Part shown: one piece after another, positions 28,756 through 38,600 of the stretch
Layout: every line of letters begins with the position of its first letter
How positions within the stretch are numbered: position 1 is the stretch's first letter
Source: Nitrospirota bacterium
Lineage (GTDB): Bacteria > Nitrospirota > Leptospirillia > Leptospirillales > Leptospirillaceae
Length of the DNA: 64,000 bases
Direction: 5' to 3'
Assembly: GCA_021785195.1 (NCBI GenBank)
Contig: JAJYGC010000022.1
Coordinates: 57,774-121,773, forward strand
Made by a program: the position numbers and the translations under genes
The notes under the pieces: generated by a model
What the model was told of the DNA's origin: nothing
Databases searched by the model: none
What the model saw: the letters and a program-made list of their open reading frames with translations, nothing else

Positions 28756-31308
28756 TTAACGTTGCCAAAGGATGTTGGGTGCTTCCAAAGGCACCGAAAG
28801 TCCCTCATGTTGCGCGATGATGCGGGGTGTAAACTCCCCCTGCGGACGGCCCGCCGGAACTTCCGCGCGGAAGAGGGAAGCGGACGACCCCGCCACGGGG
28901 CCAACCGGATCCATCTTCCAGCGATCCGGGGGCTCTCCCGACCGGCCGTTGGCAAACAGCTCCACCAGAACAGCCCCGGGATCCACCTCCCCCAGATCGA
29001 CTTCCACCGTAAAGACCTGGACCCCCTCACGCCGTTCGACAAGGATCGTTCCGAACCTGACCTGTCCCCACTTCCTGTCGAGGTCGCGCTGCCAGGCAAC
29101 AGCCTTTCGGGCAAAATCCCCTTTTCGGACGGTCCGCTTCCGGTAGGCCTCCGCCGCGGGAAGGTAATGGCGTTCGACGTACTGTCGCACGGCCCGATGG
29201 GCCGAGAACTCCATGGTCAGACGGGCCATGCTTTCCCGGATCCGGGATACCCACTCCGTCGGAATGCCCTGTTCGTTCCGACGATAGAACAGGGGGATGA
29301 CCTCCTGTTCGAGGCGATCGTAGAGCGCCAGGGCGTCACGGTCATCCCACACGGGATCGTCCCCGTGTTCCAGCCCATCGCCCAGCGCCCAACCCACTTC
29401 CGCAGAATAGGCCTCCGCCCACCAACCGTCGAGGGTCGAGAAATTGAGCCCTCCATTCACCAACACCTTCATCCCGCTGGTTCCGCAAGCCTCCCAGGGC
29501 CGGCGGGGCGTATTGACCCAAACGTCCACGCCCTGGACCAGGCGTTCGGCGAGGAGCATGTCGTAATCGCTCAGGAAAATGACCTTTCTTTGGATGTCGG
29601 GCCGTTTGATGAACCGGCTCCAGGCGAGAATCAGGTCCTGTCCGGCCTGATCGGCGGGATGGGCCTTTCCGGCGATGACCAGCTGGACGGGGCGGTCGGG
29701 GTGATTCAACATTCTGGCGAACCGGTCCGGATCCCTCAAAAGGAGATTGGGCCTTTTATACGTCGCAAACCGGCGGGCAAACCCGAGCGTCAGCACGTCG
29801 GGGTCAAAGAATGAATCGATGCCGCCCAGGCCCTTTTTGAATACCCCTGAACCCCCTTCGCTCCCGGACAGTTTTTTTTGGAGATGCCGGAGGTGAAAGA
29901 CCAGAAAGTCCCGGGAGGCATTCCTCAGTTGCCAAAGGTCACTGTCCGGGAGCTTCCGGATGAGTTCAGCCACCTCTTCCGTCGACCCCATGAACCTCTT
30001 CTCTCCGCACACTCTGGTCCAGAGCTCGTCCGAAAACCGGGAATCCCAGGTCGCGACATGGATCCCGTTCGTGATATGGCCCACGGGAACCTCATCGAAC
30101 GGCCACCGGGGAAACAGGGGACTCATGATCTCACGGCTGACCCTTCCGTGAATCCGGCTGACCCCGTTGACCGCCCCGCATCCGCGCATGGCAAGGTAGG
30201 CCATGTTGAACGGCTCGGCCCCATCGGAAGGATTCTTCCGACCCAGCGCCAGAAGGTCGCCGACCGGGATCCCCAGCGACCGGGTGGCATAATCGGACAG
30301 GTGGGAGTCGATCTGGACCGGAGAAAAGCGGTCGAATCCGGCGGGAACCGCCGTATGGGTCGTAAAGATATTGCCGGCCCGGGTGGCGGCCAGGGCCACC
30401 TCAAACGGCTGACCCGTCTTTTCCATATAGGCTCTCGATCGCTCGAGAACCGAGAACCCCGCATGGCCTTCGTTCAAATGACAGACTTCCGGGTCTAGAC
30501 CCAATGCACCCAGCATGCGCCATCCCCCGATTCCGAGGATCATCTCCTGCCTGAGGCGCACTTCGGAATCCCCGCCGTAAAGCTCTCCGGTAATGCAACG
30601 ATGTTCCGGAAGGTTTTCCAGATCGTTGGAATCCAGGAGGTATAGCTTCAGGTTGCCGACCCGGGCCTCCCAAACCCGAAGCCATACCTCCTTGGAACCC
30701 ATGGGAATACAGAACCGCAACCATTCCCCGTCCGATTTTCTCACAGCGGACACTGGCAGCTGGCCAGGGTCGTTGTAGGGGAAGAGGGCCTTCTGCTTTC
30801 CCTCCTCGTCAATGGCCTGGTGAAAATATCCCTGATGGTACAAAAGTCCCACGCCAATGACCGGAACCCCCAGGTCATTGGCCGCCTTCAGCTGATCGCC
30901 GGCCACATTTCCGAGACCTCCCGAATAAATGGGAAGGGCTTCGCTCAGCATGAACTCCATACTGAAATAGACAACGCACTTCAGACGCGAATTGGGGTAG
31001 GTTTCCTGAAACCATTTCGGGCTTTTCGCGTCCTTGCGCCTGACCGACAGAAGCTCATTGACCCTGGCCCGGAAGGTCCGGTTTTTCAGGGCCTTTCCAA
31101 CCTGTTCCCGGGAGATGGACTGGAGGATTCCCCAGGGATTCCGGGTCGTCTCCCAGAGTTCGGGATCAAGATGCCGCCAGATTTCATCGGCAGCATGGTT
31201 CCAGGCCCAGCGGAGGTCCAGCGCCAGCTCGGCCAGCGCGTCAAACCCTTCAACTCCCGCATGATGGACGAAATATTCTGAGGGGTGAGTCTTTGGATCG
31301 GAACCCAT
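28756..31308 (-). CDS. glgP: Alpha-glucan (glycogen/maltodextrin) phosphorylase
   Basis: Releases glucose-1-phosphate from alpha-1,4-glucans. The 850-residue protein is of the archaeal/thermophile GT35 type. An N-terminal helical region (about 10-105, DUF3417-like, with LALDLRWAWNHAADEIW) precedes the catalytic part with YFSMEFMLSEALPIYSGGLG, FTTHTAVPAGFDRF and the PLP-lysine motif EACGTSGMKVLVNGG, where Lys614 is the expected PLP anchor. The ATG at 31308 is preceded by AAGGAGG. Its product feeds the phosphoglucomutase encoded just upstream. A C-terminal extension after about 750 is beta-rich. Confidence 0.94.
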   Translation of the reverse strand: MGSDPKTHPSEYFVHHAGVEGFDALAELALDLRWAWNHAADEIWRHLDPELWETTRNPWGILQSISREQVGKALKNRTFRARVNELLSVRRKDAKSPKWFQETYPNSRLKCVVYFSMEFMLSEALPIYSGGLGNVAGDQLKAANDLGVPVIGVGLLYHQGYFHQAIDEEGKQKALFPYNDPGQLPVSAVRKSDGEWLRFCIPMGSKEVWLRVWEARVGNLKLYLLDSNDLENLPEHRCITGELYGGDSEVRLRQEMILGIGGWRMLGALGLDPEVCHLNEGHAGFSVLERSRAYMEKTGQPFEVALAATRAGNIFTTHTAVPAGFDRFSPVQIDSHLSDYATRSLGIPVGDLLALGRKNPSDGAEPFNMAYLAMRGCGAVNGVSRIHGRVSREIMSPLFPRWPFDEVPVGHITNGIHVATWDSRFSDELWTRVCGEKRFMGSTEEVAELIRKLPDSDLWQLRNASRDFLVFHLRHLQKKLSGSEGGSGVFKKGLGGIDSFFDPDVLTLGFARRFATYKRPNLLLRDPDRFARMLNHPDRPVQLVIAGKAHPADQAGQDLILAWSRFIKRPDIQRKVIFLSDYDMLLAERLVQGVDVWVNTPRRPWEACGTSGMKVLVNGGLNFSTLDGWWAEAYSAEVGWALGDGLEHGDDPVWDDRDALALYDRLEQEVIPLFYRRNEQGIPTEWVSRIRESMARLTMEFSAHRAVRQYVERHYLPAAEAYRKRTVRKGDFARKAVAWQRDLDRKWGQVRFGTILVERREGVQVFTVEVDLGEVDPGAVLVELFANGRSGEPPDRWKMDPVGPVAGSSASLFRAEVPAGRPQGEFTPRIIAQHEGLSVPLEAPNILWQR

Positions 31309-31397
31309 ACGTCCTCCTTGGTAGGCCAAGGATCAACCCAATGAAAGAACTCTGGAAATTGGAAAAACCCTGACCGGACCCTGAAGAGAAGGGAAAC

Positions 31398-33047
31398 TTA
31401 CGGAGAAGGCGAGAGCGCCTTGGTGACGATTTTCTGGGCATCCTCCTGAATGCGTTTGAGGTGATCCGGTCCGCGGAAACTTTCCGCGTAGATCTTGTAG
31501 ATGTTTTCCGTGCCGGAAGGGCGGGCGGCGAACCATCCCTGTTCGGTCACGACCTTCAATCCCCCGATGGAGGCATCGTTTCCCGGTGCGCGGGTCAAGA
31601 CGGACGAGATCTTGTCCCCCGCAAGACTGTCCCCCTGCACCTGGGCGGGGGAGAGCTTTTTCAGGAGATCCTTCTGCTCGGGTGTCGCGGAGGCCTCCAG
31701 GCGGCCATAGACAGGGTCTCCGAACCGCTCGGTCAGCTTTCGGTAGGCCTCTCCCGGATCCATCCCCATCCTGGCGGTGATCTCGGCGGACAGGAGGGCC
31801 GGGATGATCCCGTCCTTGTCAGTCGTCCAGACCTCCCCGTTCTTCCTGAGGAAGGAAGCGCCCGCACTTTCCTCGCCCCCGAACCCGATCGAGCCGTCCA
31901 GCAATCCGTCCACAAACCATTTGAACCCGACCGGCACTTCATAGAGGGTCCGGCCCAGACTTTCCGCGACCCGATCGATCATCCGGCTGCTCACCAGCGT
32001 TTTTCCGACCCTGGCCCCCTTCGGCCAATCCGGGCGGTGCCGGAACAGATAATCGATCGCAACGGCCAGGTAATGGTTCGGAGGCATGAGCCCGGCGGTT
32101 TTGGTCACGATTCCGTGACGGTCGTGGTCGGTATCGCAGGCAAACGAAATGTCGTAATGATCCTTGAGGGCCAGAAGCCGCTGCATGGCGTAGGGAGAAG
32201 AGGGATCCATCCGGATCTGGCCGTCCCAGTCGAGCGTCATGAACCGGAAGGTCGGGTCGACGGCATCGCTCACGACGGTCAGGTCCAGGTCATAGCGATC
32301 GGCGATCGCCTGCCAATAGTGGACTCCGGCCCCTCCCAGCGGGTCGACGCCCATCCGGAGGCCGGAACCGGCGACGATGTCCAGGTCGAGCACCTCGGCC
32401 AAATCGTCGATATAGGCATTCTTGAAGTCGTGCCGGTGGGTGGTCGAAGCGTGCAGCGCTTTCTCCAGGGGGATGCGGGTCACGCCACGAAGGCTTTCCT
32501 TCAGAAAGGAATTGGCCTTTTCTTCGATCCAGGAGGTGACGGCGACATCTGCGGGTCCGCCGTTCGGAGGATTGTATTTGAACCCTCCATCGTGGGGCGG
32601 GTTATGGGAAGGGGTGATGAGGATCCCGTCCGCCAGTCCGGAAGTTCTGTGGCGATTGTAGGTGAGGATGGCGTGGGACACGACGGGGGTCGGGGTGTAT
32701 TCGTCGTCTTCGGCCATCATGACCTCCACTCCGTTGGCCGCCAGCACTTCCAGCGCACTGGCCAGGGCCGGAACGGAAAGGGCATGGGTGTCCATCCCGA
32801 GGTAAAGCGGGCCGTCGACCTTCTGGGACTTGCGGAACAGGCAGATCGCCTGGGTAATGGCCAGGATATGCCATTCGTTGAAGGATCGCTGAAAGGAGGA
32901 GCCGCGGTGGCCCGAGGTCCCGAAAGAGACCCTTTGGAGCGGGTCGGAAGGATCCGGCGTTTCGGTGTAATAGGCGGTGATCAGTCTGGAAACATCCACC
33001 AGATCACCGGGTTGGGCAGGTTTTCCCGCGAACGGGCTGATTGTCAT
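31398..33047 (-). CDS. pgm: Phosphoglucomutase (alpha-D-glucose phosphate-specific)
   Basis: Interconverts glucose-1-phosphate and glucose-6-phosphate. The 549-residue length matches the E. coli Pgm type. The N-terminal substrate motif is VSFGTSGHRGSS (about 41-52). The phospho-serine is Ser147 in ILITPSHNPPHDGG, the metal loop is CDTDHDRHG, and GGEESAGASFLRK carries the sugar-binding site. It is the first gene of the minus-strand glucan-mobilising run and lies 33 bases from a palindromic promoter region. Confidence 0.96.
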   Translation of the reverse strand: MTISPFAGKPAQPGDLVDVSRLITAYYTETPDPSDPLQRVSFGTSGHRGSSFQRSFNEWHILAITQAICLFRKSQKVDGPLYLGMDTHALSVPALASALEVLAANGVEVMMAEDDEYTPTPVVSHAILTYNRHRTSGLADGILITPSHNPPHDGGFKYNPPNGGPADVAVTSWIEEKANSFLKESLRGVTRIPLEKALHASTTHRHDFKNAYIDDLAEVLDLDIVAGSGLRMGVDPLGGAGVHYWQAIADRYDLDLTVVSDAVDPTFRFMTLDWDGQIRMDPSSPYAMQRLLALKDHYDISFACDTDHDRHGIVTKTAGLMPPNHYLAVAIDYLFRHRPDWPKGARVGKTLVSSRMIDRVAESLGRTLYEVPVGFKWFVDGLLDGSIGFGGEESAGASFLRKNGEVWTTDKDGIIPALLSAEITARMGMDPGEAYRKLTERFGDPVYGRLEASATPEQKDLLKKLSPAQVQGDSLAGDKISSVLTRAPGNDASIGGLKVVTEQGWFAARPSGTENIYKIYAESFRGPDHLKRIQEDAQKIVTKALSPSP

Positions 33048-33079
33048 CTTGCCCCCCGAGCGTAATGCTTTTAATGATG

Positions 33080-33120
33080 GAATGGCGTATGTAGCTTTTA
33101 TGGCGAATTATACGCCATTC
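33080..33120 (-). promoter_or_regulatory. Palindrome over a TATAAT box upstream of pgm
   Basis: GAATGGCGTAT (33080-33090) and ATACGCCATTC (33110-33120) are perfect 11-base inverted arms with a 19-base centre. On the minus strand a perfect TATAAT (33107-33112) spans the edge of the upstream arm; the -35 is weak (GAATCC at 17-base spacing). A repressor filling this dyad would block the pgm-glgP-gnd promoter. No regulator gene lies nearby. Confidence 0.5.
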
Positions 33121-33779
33121 AACTGAAAAGGATTCGAGCGGAAACGCCTGACCGGGGCAAGGCCTGATGAGCATGAAGAAAATGGCCACCGGTGTACGAT
33201 TGCTTGATGGGTCTCCAAGACGATCCAGGACCTGGTCAGACGATGTCTTGATCAGACGCCATCTGGACTCGATCGGGATTGCGGCTCTGCCCCAATTCTT
33301 CACCGTGCAACATTCGCTTTGTTCAGCGGAATCTGTTCATCGTTGCCAACAAAATCACCCCACAACAAAGCCCGGTCAATCATTCCGTGCCGATTCAGTC
33401 CGGTCGTGTGGTCTCTATTGAGCCTACCTGAAGCTTGGATAAAAAACCACTGGGCCCCGGAAAGAGGCAGGGGGCAAGATGGACCTGAGGGAGGGAGTGA
33501 TGAAGTGGGTGCGCATTATGGAGAAGAAGGGGCAGGGGAATTGGGTCTGGGTGTACCGCCCCTGATTTTCTGGACACCGGATTGATCGTATCAGGCCACA
33601 GACTCATTTGAGTGAAAGTCTCTCTGACCATGGGACTGAGAGGGCGGAACCCGTGACGTTCCAACATCCAGCACAAACACCCTCCGGTGCTATCTGAACC
33701 AAGGGAAAGACTTCACCCACAACTCAAACGAGCAGAACATCCGGATTTTCGGGCAATCGTCAGCTAAATATGTCCAGAT
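33121..33779. other. Gene-poor region between pgm and the acyltransferase gene
   Basis: About 660 bases with no intact gene. Short frames on both strands lack ribosome sites. The base composition is more AT-rich and irregular than in the flanking operons, and a possible transposase remnant lies near the right end, so this looks like decayed insertion material. Confidence 0.5.
33676..33762 (+). pseudogene. Possible remnant of an IS66-type transposase C terminus
   Basis: One frame reads LRCYLNQGKDFTHNSNEQNI followed by RIFGQ, which fits the pattern YL-x2-G-x5-N-x2-E-x2-IR seen near the catalytic glutamate of IS66 transposases. There is no start, the frame upstream is broken and no inverted repeats were found. 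The match is short and could be chance. Confidence 0.25.
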
Positions 33780-34733
33780 TCAGGAAGGGGAAAGTTGGAT
33801 CGCAGCCCCCTGGGGCTGGGTTTTCCAGCGACGGTGCATCCAGATCCATTGCTCCGGATGGGCCCGGATCGCCTCTTCGAGAAATTTTGAATAGAGAGCG
33901 GTCATTTTATGAATCGCGCTGTCCTTGGGAAGATCCAGCATGGGAGCGATAGGTGGGGCAAATACGGCACAATGGTGGGTTCCGTCCGGAAGACGGTAGC
34001 TCAAGGCGGGGATGACAGGGATCCGAAGGGAAAGGGAGAGCCTGGCCAGACTGGAGTAGGTGCAGGCCAGCCTGCCAAAAAACGGGACAAATTCACCTTC
34101 CTCGGCCTGGGCGCTCTGGTCAATGACGACGTTGAGGATCTCGCCTCGGGAGAGGGATTTGATGAGAGAGCGGGCACCGTTGGTGGAGAGGATCGAGGTT
34201 CCTCCTCCATATACTCGGCGATGGGTTTCCACGAACTCGTGAACGACCGGATTCTTGATCGGGCGGATCACCGTTCTGGTCCGGTCCGGGGCATCAAGCC
34301 CCATCCTCCGGATGACCAACTCCCAGTTCCCGATATGGCCCGAAAAGACAATCGCGCCCTGACCCCGTTCAAGTTCCTTCTGAAGGTATTCGATTCCCTG
34401 CCAGCCACCGGCAGAGAACTTCTCGCGCACCACTTCATCGGACATGACCTTCATCCGGAGAAATTCGACACCCAACACGCCGAAATGACGGAAGACCTTG
34501 CGCTCGAACGCATCGGGTGACTCTCCCTTCGGCAGCACCATATCGGATTTGATGAGATTGTCCCGAATGATCTGGACCTTCCTGGGAAGGATGACCCGGA
34601 GAAGATCTCCAATTCTTTCCCCCAAAAAGAGGGAGGTCTTTTCCGGAAGGGTGCAGATCATCCATCTCAATGATCTGAGAAGGAGTTTCTGGAAGAAGCA
34701 GGGGATCCTGAACCAATGTTTCCTGGCAGCCAT
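33780..34733 (-). CDS. Lipid A acyltransferase, HtrB/LpxL family
   Basis: A 317-residue membrane-associated acyltransferase adding secondary acyl chains to lipid A precursors. The catalytic H-x4-E motif is present in FSGHIGNWE. Downstream RRVYGGGTSIL, VVIDQSAQAEEGEFVPFFG and ALSYRLPDG follow the family order, and EQWIWMHRRW is the usual C-terminal signature. The ATG at 34733 has GGAG seven bases upstream; an in-frame ATG 12 codons earlier has no such site. It is a single gene flanked on both sides by long gene-poor stretches. Confidence 0.88.
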   Translation of the reverse strand: MAARKHWFRIPCFFQKLLLRSLRWMICTLPEKTSLFLGERIGDLLRVILPRKVQIIRDNLIKSDMVLPKGESPDAFERKVFRHFGVLGVEFLRMKVMSDEVVREKFSAGGWQGIEYLQKELERGQGAIVFSGHIGNWELVIRRMGLDAPDRTRTVIRPIKNPVVHEFVETHRRVYGGGTSILSTNGARSLIKSLSRGEILNVVIDQSAQAEEGEFVPFFGRLACTYSSLARLSLSLRIPVIPALSYRLPDGTHHCAVFAPPIAPMLDLPKDSAIHKMTALYSKFLEEAIRAHPEQWIWMHRRWKTQPQGAAIQLSPS

Positions 34734-35664
34734 CTCGTCACTCCAAATCAAGGTCGTTCGTTCAAGCATGAATGTTTAGTAGTTCGGAGTCCCGGCCGGA
34801 AACGCTGGAGGAATGAATGAGGGGAAGGAGGCCGGTAGAGAAGGGATGAATGAAGGGTTTAAACCAAGCCAAAAACCCAAAGGTCATTGGCAGGTGAACA
34901 ATCTAGACCCCATCAGCTGAATTCAGAAGACATTCTCATCAAAATGTCATCGCTGCCACTATACTCCTTCTGTGGGATGGATCCAAACTACGGGGGAAAT
35001 CCTTGAAAAAGAAAGAAGATTTCATGTCTGAATTGATAGAAAAAGTTCATAGCTTCCTTATTCATCAGTTGTTTAGATTCCATCTTGAACACCTCCCTGT
35101 AAGGGCATTTTGCCCCAATTGGGGGTCCAAGAAAATCCTAGTGCGGGAGAGAGCAAATCAGCCATTTGGCAGGAGTCCTCATCAATGCCGGTCAGAGTCA
35201 GTTGCCGAGCTTGGGGTCATCGACTACACTGAATATTGATAAGAAGGAATGGAAAGGGGCGGGGGTCTCCCTCATCGTGTTCGTCCTCTCTCAAAACGTT
35301 GCGGTATCCCTTTTCGGGATCGCAAAAAGAAAGGGAAAAATGAAGAGTGACCTTGCCGCATTGATTCTCGCCAGTGGCGTATTGGCGTTTACCCTTGCTT
35401 CATGGGACTATGTGGTATGGTCGGGAAAATACCCCCATACCTGATCTTTAATAATCCCCAGGCTCATTACTGGAAAAACAGCCCCCCATTTAAATTCCGC
35501 AAGAAAACTCCAATCGAACAGGTAACCGGCCAATAGCCTGAAAGCATGTGGCGTAAGATTTTCCAGGGTCCAGAAGATCAAGCGACTCTTTCGCCGTTAC
35601 CGTTGGTTCGATTGGAGAGAATACCATCATAAAACAACTGAAATTCTCGTTATTCAAAAGGAAT
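34734..35664. other. Gene-poor region before the glucan synthase gene
   Basis: About 930 bases with only one weakly supported small frame (35166-35444). The sequence is more AT-rich than the core operons, with poly-A runs and no clear promoter. It may be a degraded junction of the horizontally acquired segment that follows. Confidence 0.5.
35166..35444 (+). CDS. Possible small two-span membrane protein
   Basis: A frame of up to 92 residues whose last 62 or so read as two hydrophobic helices (GAGVSLIVFVLSQNVAVSLFGI and LAALILASGVLAFTLASWDY) separated by a basic loop KRKGKMK, a believable topology. No ribosome site precedes any of the TTG starts (35166, 35201, 35210), so it may be a fragment of an older gene. 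No homologue is recognised. Confidence 0.3.
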   Translation: MAGVLINAGQSQLPSLGSSTTLNIDKKEWKGAGVSLIVFVLSQNVAVSLFGIAKRKGKMKSDLAALILASGVLAFTLASWDYVVWSGKYPHT

Positions 35665-38600
35665 GTGCCACGAAATGGACCTGACGGCGAGTCACTGCGC
35701 TCGGAGCTTTTCAGCATTGAGCAACTGAAACGCCACGCGATAACGCTGGCTGGCGTTCATCGGATCGATCCGCGTCCTGGTCCTGACAGGTTATTGCCCA
35801 GGCTGGCGGACAATGAGCGCATTCTGCTGGCTGCGTATGATTCCGTGACAGCCGCAGTGGCCATGCCAGGACAACGGATTTTCCCGGCAGAGGCTTGGTT
35901 ACTCGACAATTTCTATCTGATCGAGCAGCAGATCGGTTTGGCGCGCCGGCATCTTCCGCGCGGGTACAGCCGGCAGTTGCCCAGACTGGCTGATGGCCTG
36001 CTGGACGGGTTCCCCCGCATTTATGAGTTGGCCTTGGAGTTGATCTCCCACATGGATGGTCGTGTCGATAGCGACAACGCCACCCAATTCATCGCGTCCT
36101 ACCAGACGGTCGAACCATTAAAGCTTGGCGAGCTATGGGCATTTCCGATCATGCTGCAATTGGCGCTACTGGAAAATCTTCGGAGCATCGGGTTACGCAT
36201 TGCCAATCGGCGAGCGGAACGGGATGCGGCCATCACATGGGCAGACCGCATGCTTGCGGCGGCCGAACGGGAACCGAAACAGCTGATTCAGTTGCTCGCC
36301 GAGTTCGCCAATGCCGATATGCCCCTGACCGCACCATTTGTCGAGGAGTTTTATTCAAGACTCCAGACACAGGGGTCCCAAATGGCGTTCGTTCAAACCT
36401 GGGTCGAGCAAAAACTGCTGGAACAGGGGGTCACTGCCACCCAATTGTCCGCCTTGGACGCCCGAACAGCCGCGGCCAACCAGATTTCCATGGCAAACAG
36501 CATCGGCAGCCTGAGGTTCATTGGGTCAATGGACTGGAAAAACTATGTCGAATCGCTCAGCGTTGTCGAAAAGACATTGCGCGAAGACCCGGCCGGGCTG
36601 CATGCCAGACAGGATTTCGCCACCAGAGACCGGTATCGGCATGTCATCGAAGACGTGGCAAAGGGCAGTTCCCGAAACGAATTCGAGGTGGCCCGGGAAG
36701 CTGTTGTTTTAGCCCAGGCTGCGGCAGAGCAATTCGGTACCACCGATCGCACTGCACATGTCGGGTATTATCTGATCGACCGGGGACGGTCCAAGCTTGA
36801 ACGTTCGGTTTGTTGTCGTTTTTCGTGGAAGATCTGGGCCAGGGGAGCGAACCGGCATCACCGCCTGAGCCTTTACCTGGGCTCTGTCCTGATCATGACG
36901 GCACTGGCAACCTCCATCATGCTCTTCTCTCTTGGCGGCGGATTGGCCGACTGGCAATACTGGTTTTTCGCGATCACTGGTGCGATCGGATTTTCTGCAC
37001 TGGCTGTCTCGCTGGTGAATCTGGTCGTCCCGCTCGTCTTGCACCCCAGTGCGTTGCCGCGCTTGGATTTTTCCCGGGGGATTCCATCCGTTCACCGTGC
37101 GATGGTGATCGTTCCCACCTTGTTGAGCACGGTACAAGAAATCGATGATCTTCTTGAAGCCCTGGAGATCCGTTATCTCGGCAACCGCGATCCGAATCTG
37201 TTTTTTGCCTTGCTGACAGACTTTCGTGATGCGACAGAGCGCACGCTGCCAGAAGATGACGCATTGATCTCCCACGCACTCAAAGCGGTACGGTCGCTCA
37301 ATGAAACCTATCGCGAAGATTCCCCGTGCACCTTCTATCTTTTTCACAGGCCCCGGGTATGGAATCCGTCCGAACGGATCTGGATGGGATATGAGCGCAA
37401 ACGAGGCAAACTGGAGCAGTTTAATGCTTTGCTGAGGGGCGCCGGGGAAACGGCATTCTCGGAGATCGTCGGAGACAGGTCCATCCTCGGTTCGATCAAG
37501 CACGTCATCACCCTCGATACCGACACCCAACTGCCCCGCGACACGGCACGAACACTGATTGGAAACATCGCCCATCCTCTCAACCAGGCGGTGTACGACC
37601 CCGTCAAAGGTCGCATCGTCGAAGGCTACGCAATCCTTCAACCGCGCGTTTCGATCAGTCTGACCAGTGCGGGACGGTCACGGTTCGCCGCACTGTTTGC
37701 AGGGGAGTCCGGCATCGATCCGTACACGCGGGAAGTCTCGGATGTCTATCAGGATATTTTCGGTGAAGGGAGTTTCATCGGCAAGGGCATCTACGATGTG
37801 GATGCCTTTTGCCAGGCGGTCGACGGGCGTTTTCCGGAAAATCTTATCCTCAGTCACGACCTGTTGGAAAGCGGGTATGCGCGTTCGGCATTGGTGACCG
37901 ATGTCGAGCTGATTGAAGAGATACCGGCCAGTTATGCGATCGATGCCAGCCGAAGACACCGGTGGATCCGTGGCGACTGGCAGATTGCCGGCTGGCTGCT
38001 TCCGAGCGTCCCTGGACCGTCTGTTCCAGATGGAACAAAGGCAAAGAGACAACCGAACCCGCTCTCTGCTTTGTCGGTCTGGAAGATCTTCGACAACCTT
38101 CGCCGGAGTCTCGTTCCACCATCGCTTCTTGCCTTGCTGGCAGGTGGCTGGCTGTTTGGTCCGGGATCGGCGTTGTTTTGGACATTGCTGGTGGTGGGCG
38201 TGCTGTTATTGCCAAACGGTCTGGGAGCCGCCATCGAACTCGCCAGAAAGCCGAAAGAACGGGATTGGAGAGTGCACCTGGCACTGACGGGCCAGTCCGC
38301 TGGACGCCTCATCGGTCTGGCCTTGATGACACTGGTTTTTTTACCCTACGATGCGCTGATTTGTCTGGATGCAATCCGCTCTTCAGGGATCAGGATGCTG
38401 TTTACGCGACGGGGATTGATGCTCTGGCACATGAAATCCTACGTCAGTCGAAATGCGCTCCATACGCCGCCAGAGTATTTTAGGGAGATGTGGATCGCGC
38501 CTGCGATTGCGATCGTACTGGCTCTGTCATTGGAACTCAGGTCAAGGGAATTGCTTTTCTGTGCGCCGGTTTTGGCACTCTGGCTGGCAGCGCCTGCTTT

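Noticed and set aside
31461..33065. 534-codon frame antisense to pgm
   Set aside because: Mirror of the pgm coding strand, with arginine/glycine-rich low-complexity composition and no ribosome site.
35003..35239. 78-codon frame before the glucan synthase
   Set aside because: TTG start with a purine-rich upstream stretch, but no hydrophobic or domain pattern; it overlaps a slightly better small membrane frame.
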